Notes: generated by a model not told the origin, from the letters alone. 64,000 nt of DNA from Chrysoperla carnea (GCF_905475395.1 NC_058339.1:78396520-78460519); one strand, 5' to 3'; positions 1-14,000 are shown, numbered from the stretch's first letter. Numbers and translations: made by a program.

Positions 1-2950
1 TTTTTCAACAAGATTAAAATCCGGATAGATGAAAGAAAAAAATCTAACATGCTGAAATTGTAGAGCTGAATTTGAGATTATTTTCGTGAATGGGTTCATT
101 AATTTTGTCCAAGTTTTTTTTAAATGTAGATTTTTTTAAATTTAACAGATAAGAAATAAAGTTCTAAGACAAAAGATGTATCTTTTCTTCAAAATTTTTT
201 TGTTTGTAATCCTCATAGATTTCAGCATATGCAGAGTACTTAAACCATAAAGTATTTTTGTTTCATTACAAATTAACTAACGTTGACCTTATATCAAAAG
301 AAATAATTACAAGCCTCGGAATCGTCGGCAATCTCTCCTTCCTTGAAACTAAGGTTGTTAACGATTAAATACTTATTGTGTATTTTGACCTAAACGCTTC
401 AGTGCGATTTATTAAAAAATTTTGATTGTTTCCAATTATTATTCATTCATTGTAATCAAAGAAAAATTTTCCGAAGTTTAAACAATTATTATTGGCCTTA
501 TTTTAATGTAATCTCTTTTTTATATATTCTCTTTATAAACGGACCAAAAATCACTTGTATCATCGGTAACCGCTTATGGAATTAAATCGGTTGCGTAAAT
601 GTAGGAGGGGACAATTTGCAATGCAAAATTGGGTTACTAACTTAGCTCGTGAGGTAAACGGATAATTTTCACGTAAAATTCTAGCTTTCAATCTACCTTT
701 TCAAGAAAAAATAGAAAAACAAATTTACATTTTTAACTACAGAAGAAATAAATATAACAATATTTTTACTATTAGTTTTAATAAATATTTAAACTGCACC
801 TTACAATAAGTTTCAACGGTTCAAGGTAAATAAATTACCATTTACTTTTTACACAAACAAATTCAAAGTTCTAGAAGTAACAAATAAAATATAATCGGCG
901 TCATATCATATTCAATCATAAAGTTTTTGTTGCAAATCACCAACACCAACAAATCAACTTGAATAACAATTTTCATTCATTCATAATTAAGATTAATTAA
1001 GTTTTTTAGACTTTTTTAAAGATTATTATTTTCACTTTTTTGTTTTAATGTATTTCAAAAGTTTTTTATTTTTTTGCATTTTTAAATGAAGAAAAATTTG
1101 ACAAAAGAAAAAATTTATTACGTATATTTTCATGAGGATGCGAAAAGCAAGGGATTTTAAAAAATTCAAAAACTAATATTACATAATATTTTTAAGGTAT
1201 TTATCAAACTACGTCATTTAAAATAAATTCTAAATATAACCAATATCGTAAGATTACAAATTTTACATAAATTTTTTATTTTCCAATTAGAAACTGGTCC
1301 ATTTTATTTTATGTATCAAATAATAATACAAAATCGGACACAGATACAAATTGTATATACTAGATAGCTAGATTTTTTGTTAAAAATTAAAAATTTTAGT
1401 CTGTAAATTAATTATTCAAACTTGTTAAAATTCAAATGTTTAATTTTCGCAACTAATAATATATCAAAAACCTTTATTGTTTATATATTCTCTTTATATA
1501 CCAGTTTCTAGCACGGAAAATCGTGTCTCTGACCTAGATGATGGAATCAACTGTTTGAATCCTTCTAAAAGCATTTCTAGCCTACTCCGAGAGTTTTCAT
1601 TCACGTTTACTTCGAAATTAACGATTCAAAATTTTTATTCTTAAATTTATTCGTGCATTATTCTTTATACAAGACCAAAATTCTCATATTTCCAAAAAAC
1701 TGTGTACGCATGATAATGGACCAAAAAAAAATTTTAAGAATTTATAAATATATAAAAAAGTACATGTTATCGATCATTATCAAAAAATATTAACGATTAA
1801 TCATAATTTCCGTATGTTTCATTATCAGTATGATAACTTTAAAAATGCTTAACAGATGACGTTGACATCGGTTGACAAGTTTAATTAATATGTCACAAAA
1901 AATTGTTTAAATAAAATAGACAATCAACTCCGAAAATTTTAAAGAACCATAACTCGGCGCTTTAACCCGTTGTAACGTTGACAAATCTATTAGTTTCATT
2001 ATGATACAGAAGATTTCTAGAGTATAATATATCGATAATATAGGAATTATAACTACAATAACTAATAAATAATCAAATAACTAATGGTCAAAATACTATT
2101 TATTTTTTTTTGTAATATAATTTTTTGTATTATTAATTGTTATTAAATCAGTTTAATTATTATAATAAACTATGGTAATGTGTGTGTTAAATTTTGTACG
2201 CTATTTAAAATTTTGAACAATGAGATGGTCTGTTGACGACCCATACTACCTTAAAATATATATAATTTTAGTACCACTATACAAGCAATTAAAGTTTAAC
2301 ATAAACATCTATGGTAATGCCAATGTTTGCATCATCAGACTTTTCAATCATATAGAATTAATTACAAAAACTTTGATTTTATTTAAACTGCGACTACATA
2401 TTGTTAGTTATATGATTTTTAATTACATAAATGTTTAATTATCCTGAAAAATTGTATAATATTTCTCTTACAATTTAATTACAAATGTATTGACATAGAT
2501 TTTCATGCATATAATACAATTCAGAATACTTCCGCAAATTTCTTTCATTATTCTTTTTTAATCATAATGAGAAGCAAATATTTATTGTTACTAAGTAGAT
2601 TATATAAAGGCGTAGTTTCTTAAATAATCAATTGTTTTACGTCATTTGAATGATGCATTTGTAATTGGGTTTTACCATGCGAAAGTATATTTTTTAACAT
2701 TATATCATTTTTTATTTATTTGTAGATCAAGGCAGATTCTTAATATGGAATATGGAAATTATGATAAAAATTTTCTTCAAATCGAATAAAAATTACACTT
2801 GGCGATAATTTTGATCAACGTTATCTTCTATTGGACTGACCTCGAAAATAGCAACCACATTTTTATGATATCACCTTTTTTTCACTTCCATCGATATTCC
2901 CCATGACAGACTACCTTTTTTGGCATTTCAAAACACAGAATGAAAGATAT
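1..2950. other. AT-rich non-coding tract, nothing recognised
   Basis: No exon, RNA gene or clear repeat was seen. The few short open frames (for example 2220-2438) have AT-driven composition with no family likeness. If the minus-strand gene starting at 32949 is read correctly, this stretch lies within its intron. Confidence 0.5.
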
Positions 2951-3026
2951 ATGCCAGTGAAACCTTACAAAAAAAACAGTTAAAATCGCAAAACGCGATG
3001 TAAAGCTACATTTTTGATATGTTACT

Positions 3027-3188
3027 CGGACCCCTTAGGAGAGTATTAACCACGTTTTGCAAGCAAAAAAAAGTTGTGCTACTGACGTAATACGTGAAAA
3101 AATGAAAAGTTTTCCTTTCTCTTATTACGCAAGTACGACAACTTCTTTTTGCTTGCAAAACGTAGTTTCACACTCCTCTAAGGTTTCC
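3027..3188. repeat. Imperfect long inverted repeat (foldback/MITE-like)
   Basis: The left arm (3027-3092) and right arm (3123-3188) are reverse complements with scattered mismatches, around a loop of about 30 bp. The core GTTTTGCAAGCAAAAA in the left arm is matched by TTTTTGCTTGCAAAAC in the right arm. The short minus-strand frame at 3125-3316 overlaps the right arm and is not a gene. A foldback or MITE remnant is the simplest reading; no target-site duplication was established. Confidence 0.7.
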
Positions 3189-3920
3189 AAATAACATATA
3201 CACATACAAAAAAAAACAGCTTTATAGCGCATTCCGGCCGCAATTTGTACTAGTTGTCGAAAATTTTGAAAAGTTTGCGAAGTATTTTCAAGAAAACTTT
3301 TTTTGATTTTTTTCAAAAAACTTTCATAAGTATCGCAAGTTGAAGCTACCTACAAATTCATCTCTCTATCTTTTATATTTTTTGAGAAAATAGACACCAA
3401 AGTTTTGGCATTATTTGCCCCTCCACGAGAAAACAATGATGTTTACGAAAAAATTTTTCAAACATAAGTTGTTTATTTTTTTAAGCGGGTAAAAGCTAGT
3501 AGAGTTATATTTTTCAAAATTTATATCAATATACATGAATAGTATTTATGATAGTCAAAATTGTTAAAAGAAAAAATTTCTTTCAACTGTGAAATTTTTA
3601 TTTCCATGAAATAAATTTTATTGTCGATATTCTATGTGTAACCTAGCAAACGATATTTAATAACTGTGCGAAATTTTTCACAAGAAATTTTATTATATTC
3701 AGCAAAATTAAAATATTTCCTCATTTCCAAATTTTTTTTTATGTTTATGTATTTTCAACAAAGTTTTTAATTTAATTAGCATTGACACGTTTATTTTCAA
3801 TTATTACACATTTTTAATAATGATGGAATTTTTCGGTTGGATGTTTTTTCATCATTAGGGTTATTTTGTTTCCAAGTTTAATTTTATTTAAGTTTTTATT
3901 GTTTCGACCAATTCAATAAT

Positions 3921-4472
3921 GTAATGTAATATGCAAAGTATATTAAGTTTAGTCCCAAGTTTGTAACGCTTAAAAATAATGATGCTACGCACAAAATTTT
4001 GGTATAGGTGTTCATAGAATCACCTAATTATTCCATTACGGTTGTTCGTCCGTCGTCCGTCCGTCTGTGAACACGATAACTCAAAAACAAAAAAAAGATA
4101 TCGAGCTGAAATTTTTACAGCGTACTCAGAACGTAAAATGTGAGGTCGAGTTCGTAAATGAGCAACATAAATCAATTGTGTCTTGGGTCCGTAGAACCCA
4201 TCTTGTAAACCGTTAGCGATAGAACAAAAGTTTAAATGTAAAAAAAGTTACTTATAAAAAAATAACCAACTTTTGTTTGAAACATTTTCCCGTAAACATC
4301 AATGTTTACCCGTGAGGGTGCAAATTAGGCGTAAATTGTATAGTACGTATTATATACGAATATCAGTTGTATATGTGGACATGTATGTATGTGTAATGTG
4401 ACAAAGTAATCAACACTGTCGATGTATAGTATTTCAACAGTTAACTCAGTCAATTGTTTGTTTTCACTTGTT
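3921..4472 (-). repeat. Dispersed repeat family A, near full-length copy, reverse orientation
   Basis: This copy reads in the opposite sense to those at 31144, 35234 and 35806. It contains the family landmarks: the CATGGTAT-like end, the AACTTGGGACTAAA block, the GACGGACGGA-type run, the conserved TTACGAACTCGACCTC block, and the end ACAAGTGAAAAC, seen here as its complement near 4460-4472. There is no coding capacity, so it is probably a non-autonomous element. Confidence 0.75.
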
Positions 4473-5134
4473 CAATCAAAATTTTCTGTTTTATAGTGTG
4501 CCGCATTTAAGATGAAGACAACCCCATATTTTCACTATTAATAGGAATATCGATTTGAATATTTAGACAGCAAAATAAGGTGATTTGATCACATTTTTTA
4601 AGATACTTAACCGAAATCAGCCGACTACAAATTGATAAATAGGGCGCATTATTATTTTGGTTAGGGTTAATGCTAGAAAATAATGATTAAAAATTTTCTA
4701 AAGGACTTTTTTTAATCTTTGAGAGAAAGTTCTCCAGAACTCAAATATCTTTAAAATACGATAACGTAATTTTATTAACGTAAAAAAAATATATAACATT
4801 AAAATTTGCATAAAACTATGTATGAATTCTGTTGATTGATTGATTAATTGTACTTGGTCATCAAATATTATTGAAAAAAAAATTTACGATAGTACAGCCG
4901 ACTATGCATATCATTTTTTAAGTTCCGTTGTTAGGTCGGATTTAAAATTTGCAAATATTTCATAGAAATAATATAGCAAATACATTGTTTTCATTAATTA
5001 CACAATCAATAATTATTATTGCTTTGCATAATATGTGATTTGGTAATTTTTGATTATGCATATTATCAAGTATCAATTATAGGCGAGTCGTATTGAAGTC
5101 ACAATTATCGATTTTCGTCAGAAAATTGAAAATT

Positions 5135-5237
5135 AAATTTTTACAGAATTCTTTAATTTATGGTTCAAAATGATGATCATAGTTCTGCTCAATCTATAAT
5201 CATCATTTTGAACCATAAAGATTTCTGTAAAAATTTT
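5135..5237. repeat. Hairpin with arms of about 40 bp
   Basis: The left arm (about 5135-5177) contains ATGGTTCAAAATGATGAT and the right arm (about 5199-5237) contains its complement ATCATCATTTTGAACCAT. The similarity continues outward to AAATTTTTACAGAA and TTTCTGTAAAAATTT. The loop is about 20 bp. It could be a small palindromic MITE or a recent inverted duplication. Confidence 0.75.
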
Positions 5238-5959
5238 AAAAAATGGTAAATGTCACATAATATTTAGTAAACTAATTTTTTTATTTTTTTTAAATATATC
5301 TTTATAAATTATAGTTCATGTGTTATTCTGATATATCAGCTATATTGCTGTACAGTTTCATTAAAAACCATTTGCTAGTTTTAGCGTGAAAGCGTAGCAA
5401 ACAAACTAACAAACATGCTTACTTTCATATTTTTAATATATAGGGATAAAATATTCAAAAAAATATAGGAAATATATATAGAAAAATATATAGAAAAAGT
5501 TTATTTTGATCATTATTTATAAATAAATTTATGAAAATAAAAATAATTTTCAATAGATAGTTATGCGCAGTAATTTAATAATTATAAAAGATATCATATA
5601 AGTACAGGTGTAGGTTGACTATTTAACATATCTCAGCTCAGCTAGGTATTAAAATAAATTTTTATTATTAAATACCTGGTGTTGTTTATGTTTTGAACCT
5701 ACTCAATTCATTCATTATTATTAAAATATTAACTAATTTAAATAATCATTAATTAATATAAGTAAGATATTTAAATATTAATTTTTATTTTATTTTAAAT
5801 AGAATGTGTTCAATCGATTGATTGAAATATTTTAAAGCAGTGCTATCACGGAAACTACTGAAATAAATCGTGTGAAGACAGCTGCTTTATGTTTAGTTTA
5901 GTTTAGTTTACCATTTCATAATAAATAGACTTACGCCAGAGCAGGTTGTTTATTCTTTG

Positions 5960-6012
5960 ATAAGGAATAACTTTTACATTTAATCTTTTGTTCTATCTCT
6001 AACGGTTTGATG
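5960..6012 (+). repeat. Fragment of dispersed repeat family A
   Basis: A short piece carrying the family block TTTTGTTCTATCTCTAACGGTTT is embedded in unrelated sequence. It has the same sense as the copy at 35234. Confidence 0.5.
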
Positions 6013-6029
6013 AGTCCTTTTTCATTTGA

Positions 6030-9000
6030 TTGAATGATCAAAAAATGTACCATTTTATAATTGGCGTATCTCGGTCAATTTTGAAGCTAGAAAACATGTG
6101 CAACATGACACCAAAAACCGACATGATATTACCTTATAAAATACAAAAAACTGATCTAGGAAATTGGGGCAAAAATCGAAATTTTTTTCGAAATATCCTA
6201 GAGTTCTCATTTATTATCTTCGATAATATTTATATTTTACAAACTGTCAATGTATTTTTTGTACAAAATTTATGTTTTTTCATTCAAAAAAAATGTAGTG
6301 TGAGTTATCAGAAGTTAAACTTAATGGAGATAATTTAAAGTAAGTACAAGGAAATTTTATGTATTGTATTACTAAATATCGAGAGAGAGAGAGAAAAAAA
6401 ACAATTAAAAGAAACTGCTTAAACTAAACCTGCAAAGTAGCGTACCAGAAAACTAATATTTGTAATTAATTACTAATACAGATATTTGCAAGAAACCTTT
6501 ATAATTTTTTTATTTGATGCATAGTTTTTTTCTTCTTTGTAAAAAATTGTTTTTTTTTAACACCCAAAAAAGGAGATTAGCCCCCTACACTCTTATATGA
6601 CGTTGATTTTTTGGTATGCATTTTTTACAACCACATAAGCAATGGTGGGAACTTTCAAAGATGCAACATTTTTTTCTTGATTACCATAATTTTTTATTTA
6701 ATTTAGTTGTATTAAATATTAAAATATTTTACTTACATAAATTTTGATAACATGAGCGTCCTGCTTTATGGTAATAATATTTAGGAGGATTATTCATTTA
6801 TTTTATAGGAAATTTAATTTATCTCAAGGTTAAAAATAAATTTGGTTTTGATGGAGTCCAAAATCAATGAATGTCAAGATCAGCTATCAATATATTATTG
6901 ATTGATTTTGATTACAAATATTAATGAATTGTTAAAATTATTTTTGTTTATTTGAAAACTAACAAAAATAAAGGGTTCTTTTAGCGATTCACATCTTTGA
7001 GTTGGCAATACTCGTATGTTTGATAACCAAATTAAGTGCAGTTAGTTTCATACGTATATTAGTATGTAACGGAAACTTTGTACATGATTTTGCCCCTCTT
7101 CATAACGTCGGATTAATTCGAAATTTGGCACACGAAACATTGTCATCAAGGACCGATGACAATACAATAATTTAATAAGTTTGATTTATTATCCTGATCT
7201 GAGATTTTTAGGATTAACGATTTCCATATCTGCAAATTTATACATTTATTTGCGCTCCCACCATATTTATAGTGAATTTTTGAGTTGTATGGTAACTAAT
7301 AGCATAATCGCTATGTTCATGAATTATAATAATTCATAATAGCAGTCACATATGCATAGAGGTTATGCGGAGCAGTTCAAAACGTTATTTTAAGTGTAAA
7401 AAATACAATTATGTTCATAATCATAATTTTTTTGCTTAAGTTAAAAAATGTTCAAAGCACGTGACTTTTAATTTAATTTTGGGACAAAAAAATTAATGAA
7501 TTATGATTAATTTTGATGAAAATTATGTTTAGTTATTAATGTTATTTAAGAGGCCGAGCGAAAAGGTTCTAATTAGTGGTAATAAATGATTCATAAACAT
7601 TAATTTAATGAAAATTAATCAATACAATTTTCCCTTTAATTACAGCCCTTAAGGAATGATCTCTTCTGTTAAAAACGAAAATGTTTCTTTTTTGCAAGTA
7701 AAATTCATATTTGTTTAGTTTTAAGTTATCAATAATTTAGAGGCAATAAGGAATAACTGTCAAATAAATAATAAGCCTGACCCTGGTCTAATACTATAAT
7801 TTTCATCTAAATTTCATCCCATAAATTTGATCGGCAATTAATTTTCAAGTCGACAATACAACCATCAAAAATTATTAATTGAATTAGGGGTAATATTTCC
7901 AAAACAAAAAACAATATTCCTTTAAAATCAACATATCGTGTAAATAAAAATCAAATAATAAAAACAATATTCGAAAACTAATTAAATTTGCAAGAAAAAT
8001 TTCTATCCGATTACATGATTTTCTTTATCGGAAATTAAACTTTTGTAACATAACTCCCCTCGTGCACCTGATCAGAAATTATTAAATGTAATTTACACGT
8101 TTCGGATTTTTGATTTGGAAAATATGAATATCATATTTTTATAAGCTTACAAAATTGCTCAATTTTCAAAACAATTGCAATTGGACATTATAAAAATTTT
8201 TACTATGTACTATTATTGAAAATAGAAAACGAGTTGTGTAACTTTAAATCGTAGAAAATTAAATGCTCTATAAAAATGACAATAACTAATTTCCACATAA
8301 GTTATAATCAAAATGTGAAATATTACATGAAACCGAAATGATAGTGGGAAAATTTTTTTATGTATATTGCATATAAAATTTTTCGATTTTCGGTCTCCAG
8401 TTTTCAAGATACGTATCCGGTCTGGGGGCAAAGGAATGTATTTTCCGGATTTAAGAGAAATTTTTTTATTTTTGTTTTTTCCCAAAATAAGTTAATAACT
8501 TTTATTATTCTAAAAAATGCTTCAAATCTCTGAAGTAAAATTTATTTAAACCAGAGATTTCAGTTTTGAAGGCTTTTGGAGTTGACAACCTTAAGGAAGC
8601 TACGTAATAATTTTTGGGATAAGAGTAATAGACCCGGTAATAGCCATCATTGACCATCATTAAAAATGCAGGTTGCCAATGGGAAATCCGTTAGGATATT
8701 ATGGAACTAATGTTTTTAAACAATATTTCTAAACACTACAGTTTTCGAGGAAAAAATTCGTAAAATTTAAAAACGTGATTTTTACGATATTCATCCCTCG
8801 AAAAGTGTATGAATAATCAAATTTTTAAAATGTATAAAATATTTATTTTTAGTGTAAAGCTTACACAACATCCCGCCAAAATTTTTGACCTAAGTGCATT
8901 TTAAGTGCTTGATTTTTTAATTGTTAAGAGACCGCGCGAAAAATAACCCAAAAATAATGATTTTCTGTTCTATACATGCTAGAAAGATGGGATTTTCGCA

Positions 9001-10229
9001 CTAGTCCTCTCGAAATAAAGTCAAATTAACAGAAAACTTCGAAAAATTTAAACTCGCGGAAAATCGGAAAAACGATTTTTTCTTTTCCAATTGTTTGACT
9101 CAAATCAAAATTTCAACAAAGTAAACATGAAAAAAATTTTGCTATCTTAAGCAATTTTTTTCGAATGCAAAAAAAAAATATTTTTCGCAAAGGATTTATG
9201 TTATTAAAAGGTTTGCACATTACCTGTACTACCATTTCTATTATCCATTTTATCAGAATAGCTGTCGTTATCAGCAAAGGTCACAAATGCAGCAGGCATT
9301 TTTCTTGTTTTTTTTGCTTCCAAATATTTTCCAAAAAAAAATTAAACAAACAACAATTTTTTATAAAAAATAAATAAATAATTTACACTTGAATGGATCA
9401 CTAGTTAATCTTCGTGTGTACTACACCAAACCAACAAACATATAAGTCGCGCAACAGTGACTTAATAATAATAAATAAAATATGTAACTTAAGTAACTTG
9501 ACAATAAGTTTATTACCTATACGAATACGACGTTTAGAGGAGAAGGAAAGCAAAGAAGAAACGAATGAATGCAAAACTACATACATACAACATTCACTTA
9601 AATCAGATTGTTATGTTTTATCATTATTAATAACAAATTTGTAATAGTTATAAAAAAGATAAAACATATGTAATGTAGGTATAAATAAATGAGTAAGAAT
9701 GATAAAGGAATTGAAAACAGATTATACAGGGTCATTCGTTTTAGCGAATTTCCGAAGGAACTGGAGCTATTGCGTTTGTACTGATAATGGAATTTTGAAA
9801 AAGAAATCACATCAAAAATATTCTGTAAAAAACTAGCCAAGTCTCGATGGAGCTGCTTGTTTATCTCTAAAAAGTAATGAAATCTAGGCAAAGTCGTGAA
9901 ATATCTAAGATTCCTTACTGCGATTTCTTTATTATTATAGTTAATATTGTGTGACTTGGCCGTGGACGTTGACGTGGTCTCAGGTCACCAGGTACCCCAG
10001 ATCTTCGATTATCCTAGTTTTTATAGTTTTCTAATATGTGGCCATTAAACCCTAACTCTGTACTAAATTTCAGCTCTCTGAGTTTATGGGAAGTACTAGT
10101 TCTATTCTGATGATCATGAGTGAGTGAGTGAGTGTCATAAATGCAAAGCTTTCGTTTAGTTTCGGAACTAAATAACCTACAAACTTACAATTTTGGATTT
10201 TAAGCTAATTTTTTTTTTTTTGGAAAATT
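6030..10229. other. Gene-free AT-rich tract
   Basis: Several open frames of 60-100 codons occur (6030, 8213, 9165, 9401/9414, 9598). They overlap each other on both strands, are rich in Phe, Ile, Lys and Asn, and lack domain likeness. I see only simple repeats, such as a GA run near 6381-6393. Confidence 0.5.
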
Positions 10230-10540
10230 TCTGCGTTATGGTCTTATCCAGAGATTTTCAAATAGGATAAAATTTGGTGTCGAGAAGGGTTTTCGTATTT
10301 GAAAGATTAAGTTAATGAAAAAATCGACAGATATACAAGGGGTAGGGGGCGGTGGTTGGCGCAAAATACAAAATTTTGAATTTTTCTAAAATACATTTTT
10401 TTTTTTTTGTATTTGTTGACCAGTTTTAAGTAAAAAACTACTCTTGTACTAAATTAAAAATACAATATTCGATTTTAAGAAAATTGTGTAATTTTTCAAT
10501 CTCTAAATTCGCTTAGCTAACGCAGCTCCTGCGCAACGAT
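10230..10540 (+). repeat. Dispersed repeat family B, copy 1
   Basis: This copy shares a series of blocks with 40400-40650 in the same orientation: a GGATAAAATTTGGTGT-like block, a TTTTCGTATTTGAAAG-like block, GACCAGTTTTAAG, GATTTTAAGAAAA and CGCTTAGCTAACGCAGCTC. The two copies differ by many small changes. No coding capacity was seen. Confidence 0.55.
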
Positions 10541-10785
10541 TTTCTTTTTTGTATTGTTGTAGGTGTGTGTAAAAAAAATTATAACCGGTTTCCTTTCTAT
10601 AATGAAAAATTTATATTTGTTGTTAACATAGTTTTTATGTGTGAATTTTTAAGGATGATTTCATACAGATCGGGTGTTGAAATTGGTTTATTATCATTTG
10701 TTAAGGTTATAAAGAAGCCAATTTTAATTGATCATAGATCAAAGCTAGAATTTTTAATATTTCTACAACGATGCTAGTAAAATAA

Positions 10786-11100
10786 TACAGCGTGTTCGAA
10801 AAATTCGAGAAAACCTCTGAATTTTAGAAACTTAATGAAAATAAAATGACTAAGACAAAAGTTATAGGATTTTATACCTGCAACTTAATGGCGGCCTTGG
10901 ATTTAACCTTAACTTTAACCATGAATGTCGACTAAATAAAAATCGACTTAACCCGCAGTGACTTCTATGGTCAAGGTTTATGTAAAATCCAAGGTCATGA
11001 TTAGATGGCACGAACGAAATAGTACAATTGTTGTCTAAGTCATTTCTTTTCAGTCATTATTTTCTAAACAGGGTGTCTCGAACTTTTTGAACACCTTGTA
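10786..11100. mobile_element. Palindromic MITE, about 315 bp
   Basis: The left end TACAGCGTGTTCGAAAAATT is matched by the right end, whose complement reads TACAAGGTGTTCAAAAAGTT. Internal blocks also pair: AATGACTAAGACAA with the complement of TTGTCTAAGTCATT, and GGCCTTGGATTTAA with the complement of AAAATCCAAGGTCA. The arms therefore extend far inward. The flanking TA on each side fits a Tc1/mariner-like insertion, but this is only suggestive. There is no transposase frame. Confidence 0.7.
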
Positions 11101-13399
11101 TAATCAAAGTTTTATTTCGTTAGAATAAAGATTTTTGCATGTGGGCACGAAAAAAATGTAATTTTTAATAATTCTCTCATGCCTCACTCATCTAAGGTCC
11201 ATTTGTCATCATTATTTAAATTTTTTGTATTCGCACCGTGCGTGAGTTTTATGGGAGGCGTTTCCATGGCAATGCTACACTACTTTAGTTATAAAATTGC
11301 ATGGATGCATATATATTTCTCTTTTCTTTTTCGAATTTTGTAGTAAAACATTATAAAAACAGTTGAGATTACGAGCCATTCGATTTCCGTAGATATTTAT
11401 CTAGAAATTTATTTTAAGATCGTGTTTGTAGATCCTATACATCACTCCCAAAAACAAGAGGTAAAACACCGGTTTAATTTCCAATATCCGTGTTAACTCG
11501 GTATGAATCACAAATTTCCTTTTTTTGTCCTGTTGGTTTAAAAAGTATCTTTAATATCTTAAATGAATAACCCTGTAAAAATACACAAATAATAATTCAC
11601 AAGTTTTGCTTCGTAATGAAAATTATTCATTTTCAAAAACAGATATATCTAGAATGAACTGACACTAATGTAATTTGTTGTAATTCAATGTATAAATGTT
11701 GTTAATTACATTTACCTACAAAGAAAAACATACAAACACACATCTACACTATCATTCAATGAAAAGGAAAACAAATGTATATGAATAGAAAAACCTTCGT
11801 ACTTGAATCACCATAAATTATAATGATATTATTGTACAAGATCTTTTAGGAAAATCACTTGCATCTTACAAACATGTCTATGAACCTATCTGTTGCTGAA
11901 ATAGTGATTAGTTGAAATGAGTGCCTTTATATTCAATATTGACCGCTTCCTTCTTGAGATATATCAATCAAATTTATTTAAATTTTTTGCCAGAAACAAT
12001 CATATTGAGAGTATAAGTAGTGTAAGAGAAGAGTCTATTATATACAGAATCACAGATGTTGGTTATTATGGTTTATCATACAGAATACATACAGTACACA
12101 GTACAGTATAGTTAAAAGCATGTTAAAACTAATACTATATTTGAATATGTACGAGTGCTAAGAATGTGTACGCATACACATTATTGCTGTTAAAGTAGTA
12201 GACAACATTTTTACAATATTTTACGGAGACAACAGCGTTAATACCTAAACTCTCAAAAAAAATTTCCATTTGCATATTTATAAACAAAACAAAAAAAATG
12301 CTTTAAAAAATATATAAATATAAATTTTGATTCTAAGGTATTATGCCTTGCCGTAAGTAAGATAGTGAATATACAACGGGAATGAACGAATTAACTCCTG
12401 TAAGACTCTGTACAAAGAATATTTTTTGAAAATAAATAATAATAACACATATAAATAATTAATACTCTGTTCGTATGAATACGTAGATGAATCATTACTC
12501 AATATTAGCTTTAATAGGTTTTCCTTAAAAGAAAAATAATTTAAAAAAATCTATTGTAAAGAAAAGCCGCACGGCGCTGCGCAATTCTTAAATGAACTGG
12601 ATTGACAACTAAATTATGTTGTATGGTGTCATTGAATATTTCAAGGTTTTTATTGAATTTTTTTTAACTAAAAGATTTTTTACTATTAAATTTTTTTTTT
12701 TTCATTTTTTGATCAGAATGAAACTTCTAAAACATTTCAACTATCTCTAGACAGTCCTAGTCGCCGTGATTTATGGTAGGCCCAATATATTTCCACGGCT
12801 TGCTAGTCGCATCAATGAGTATTTTTACTCGGAGGTCCTTCATAGCAGCTCAAGTGCCGCATGTTTATCAAAACATGTTTTATTAATAAAATCATGCCGG
12901 TTTTCTTTATGTTCTAGTTTAAAAGATTTTGTAATACTGAATTAATAAAAATAATTTACCTTATTTTAGCACATTTTTCAAGGTGACTAAAATAGCAATA
13001 AAACACACCTCCTTGATTATCTTTAACCTACAAATCTAAGGAAAATATCAGAAACTGCCCAAAAAAACATGTCACTAAATCATCTTAAAATAGTAAAAAC
13101 AACTTGTAATAAATATTAACATAAAATTTACAATTTAAATTAAGGATTTCTTTTAAGTATGTTTGACAGAGACCTCTTCATTTCATATAGATAATTTTGT
13201 AACTGGTCCAATGTACGAAGTACGTTGTCCTATCCCTAGCATAACTCAAAAATGATGATACACTACATAGAAATGAATTATTGTAAAAAAACTTTAAAAA
13301 AATACTTTTTATTCCGCTTAAGACGATAGTTTTAATTGTAATGTAAAATTCAAAGCGGAGATGATTTCTAAATTCATTCTTTAAATTAGGTTATTTGAT
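11101..13399. other. Gene-free tract
   Basis: There is no supported gene. The open frame at 11917-12111 has no recognisable likeness. A slightly GC-richer patch near 12740-12850 was checked for a tRNA cloverleaf and none was found. Confidence 0.45.
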
Positions 13400-14000
13400 A
13401 GATATCGAGCAGACTACGCTTTATCACATCCAAATTTTTCGCTATTTGGATAAAGTATGTAATCCTAGACTAAATTTGGGTCATACTTTTTAAATTTTTG
13501 AAGAAAATAAAACTAATTCTAATAGGTTTCAAAAATGTGGAGTCCTGGTCTTGGAATTAAGGACATTAGTGATAGCTAGCGAAAACTGACATAACAGCTG
13601 AACAGAGTGATCCAAAATTAGAGGGTTTCAAAAGAGCGGATCAAATTTGCCCGTGTTATCAAAAAAATCGAACTTTTGAACTTTAAAACGTCATCAGAAT
13701 CAAAAAAATTTAATTTTGCTTTATTACATCCAAATTATATCCAATTTTTATATATCAAGTATGTAATCCTACTAAATTTGGGTCATACTTTTTAAATTTG
13801 TGATCAAAATTTACCTAACTGTCAATGAGTGATAACTAGTGAAAAACTGGCATCACAGGTGAAAAGAATGATCCAAAATTAGTGAGTTTCAAAAAAACAA
13901 ATCCAATTATAACGGATCAAATTTGCCTTTGTTATCAAAAACATCGAATTTTTTAACTTTATGACGTCATCAAAATTCAAAAATTTAATTTTCCTCAGCC
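13400..14000 (-). repeat. Two diverged units related to the 316-bp array, reverse orientation
   Basis: Read on the minus strand, this contains two head-to-tail copies of the array unit. Shared blocks include the TTTGATGACGTCATAAAG-like motif (here degenerate, for example AACGTCATC and TGACGTCATC), ATGTAATCCTACTAAATTTG, and the GCTGTGATGTCAG-like block. The copies are far more diverged from the array than the array units are from each other, which suggests older members. Confidence 0.7.

Noticed and set aside
8213-8485. Minus-strand 90-codon Lys-rich frame
   Set aside because: Composition is that of AT-rich noncoding DNA; no promoter, splice or family support.
12740-12860. GC-richer patch resembling a tRNA region
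   Set aside because: I could not form a cloverleaf, and no GGTTCRANTCC-type B box is present.
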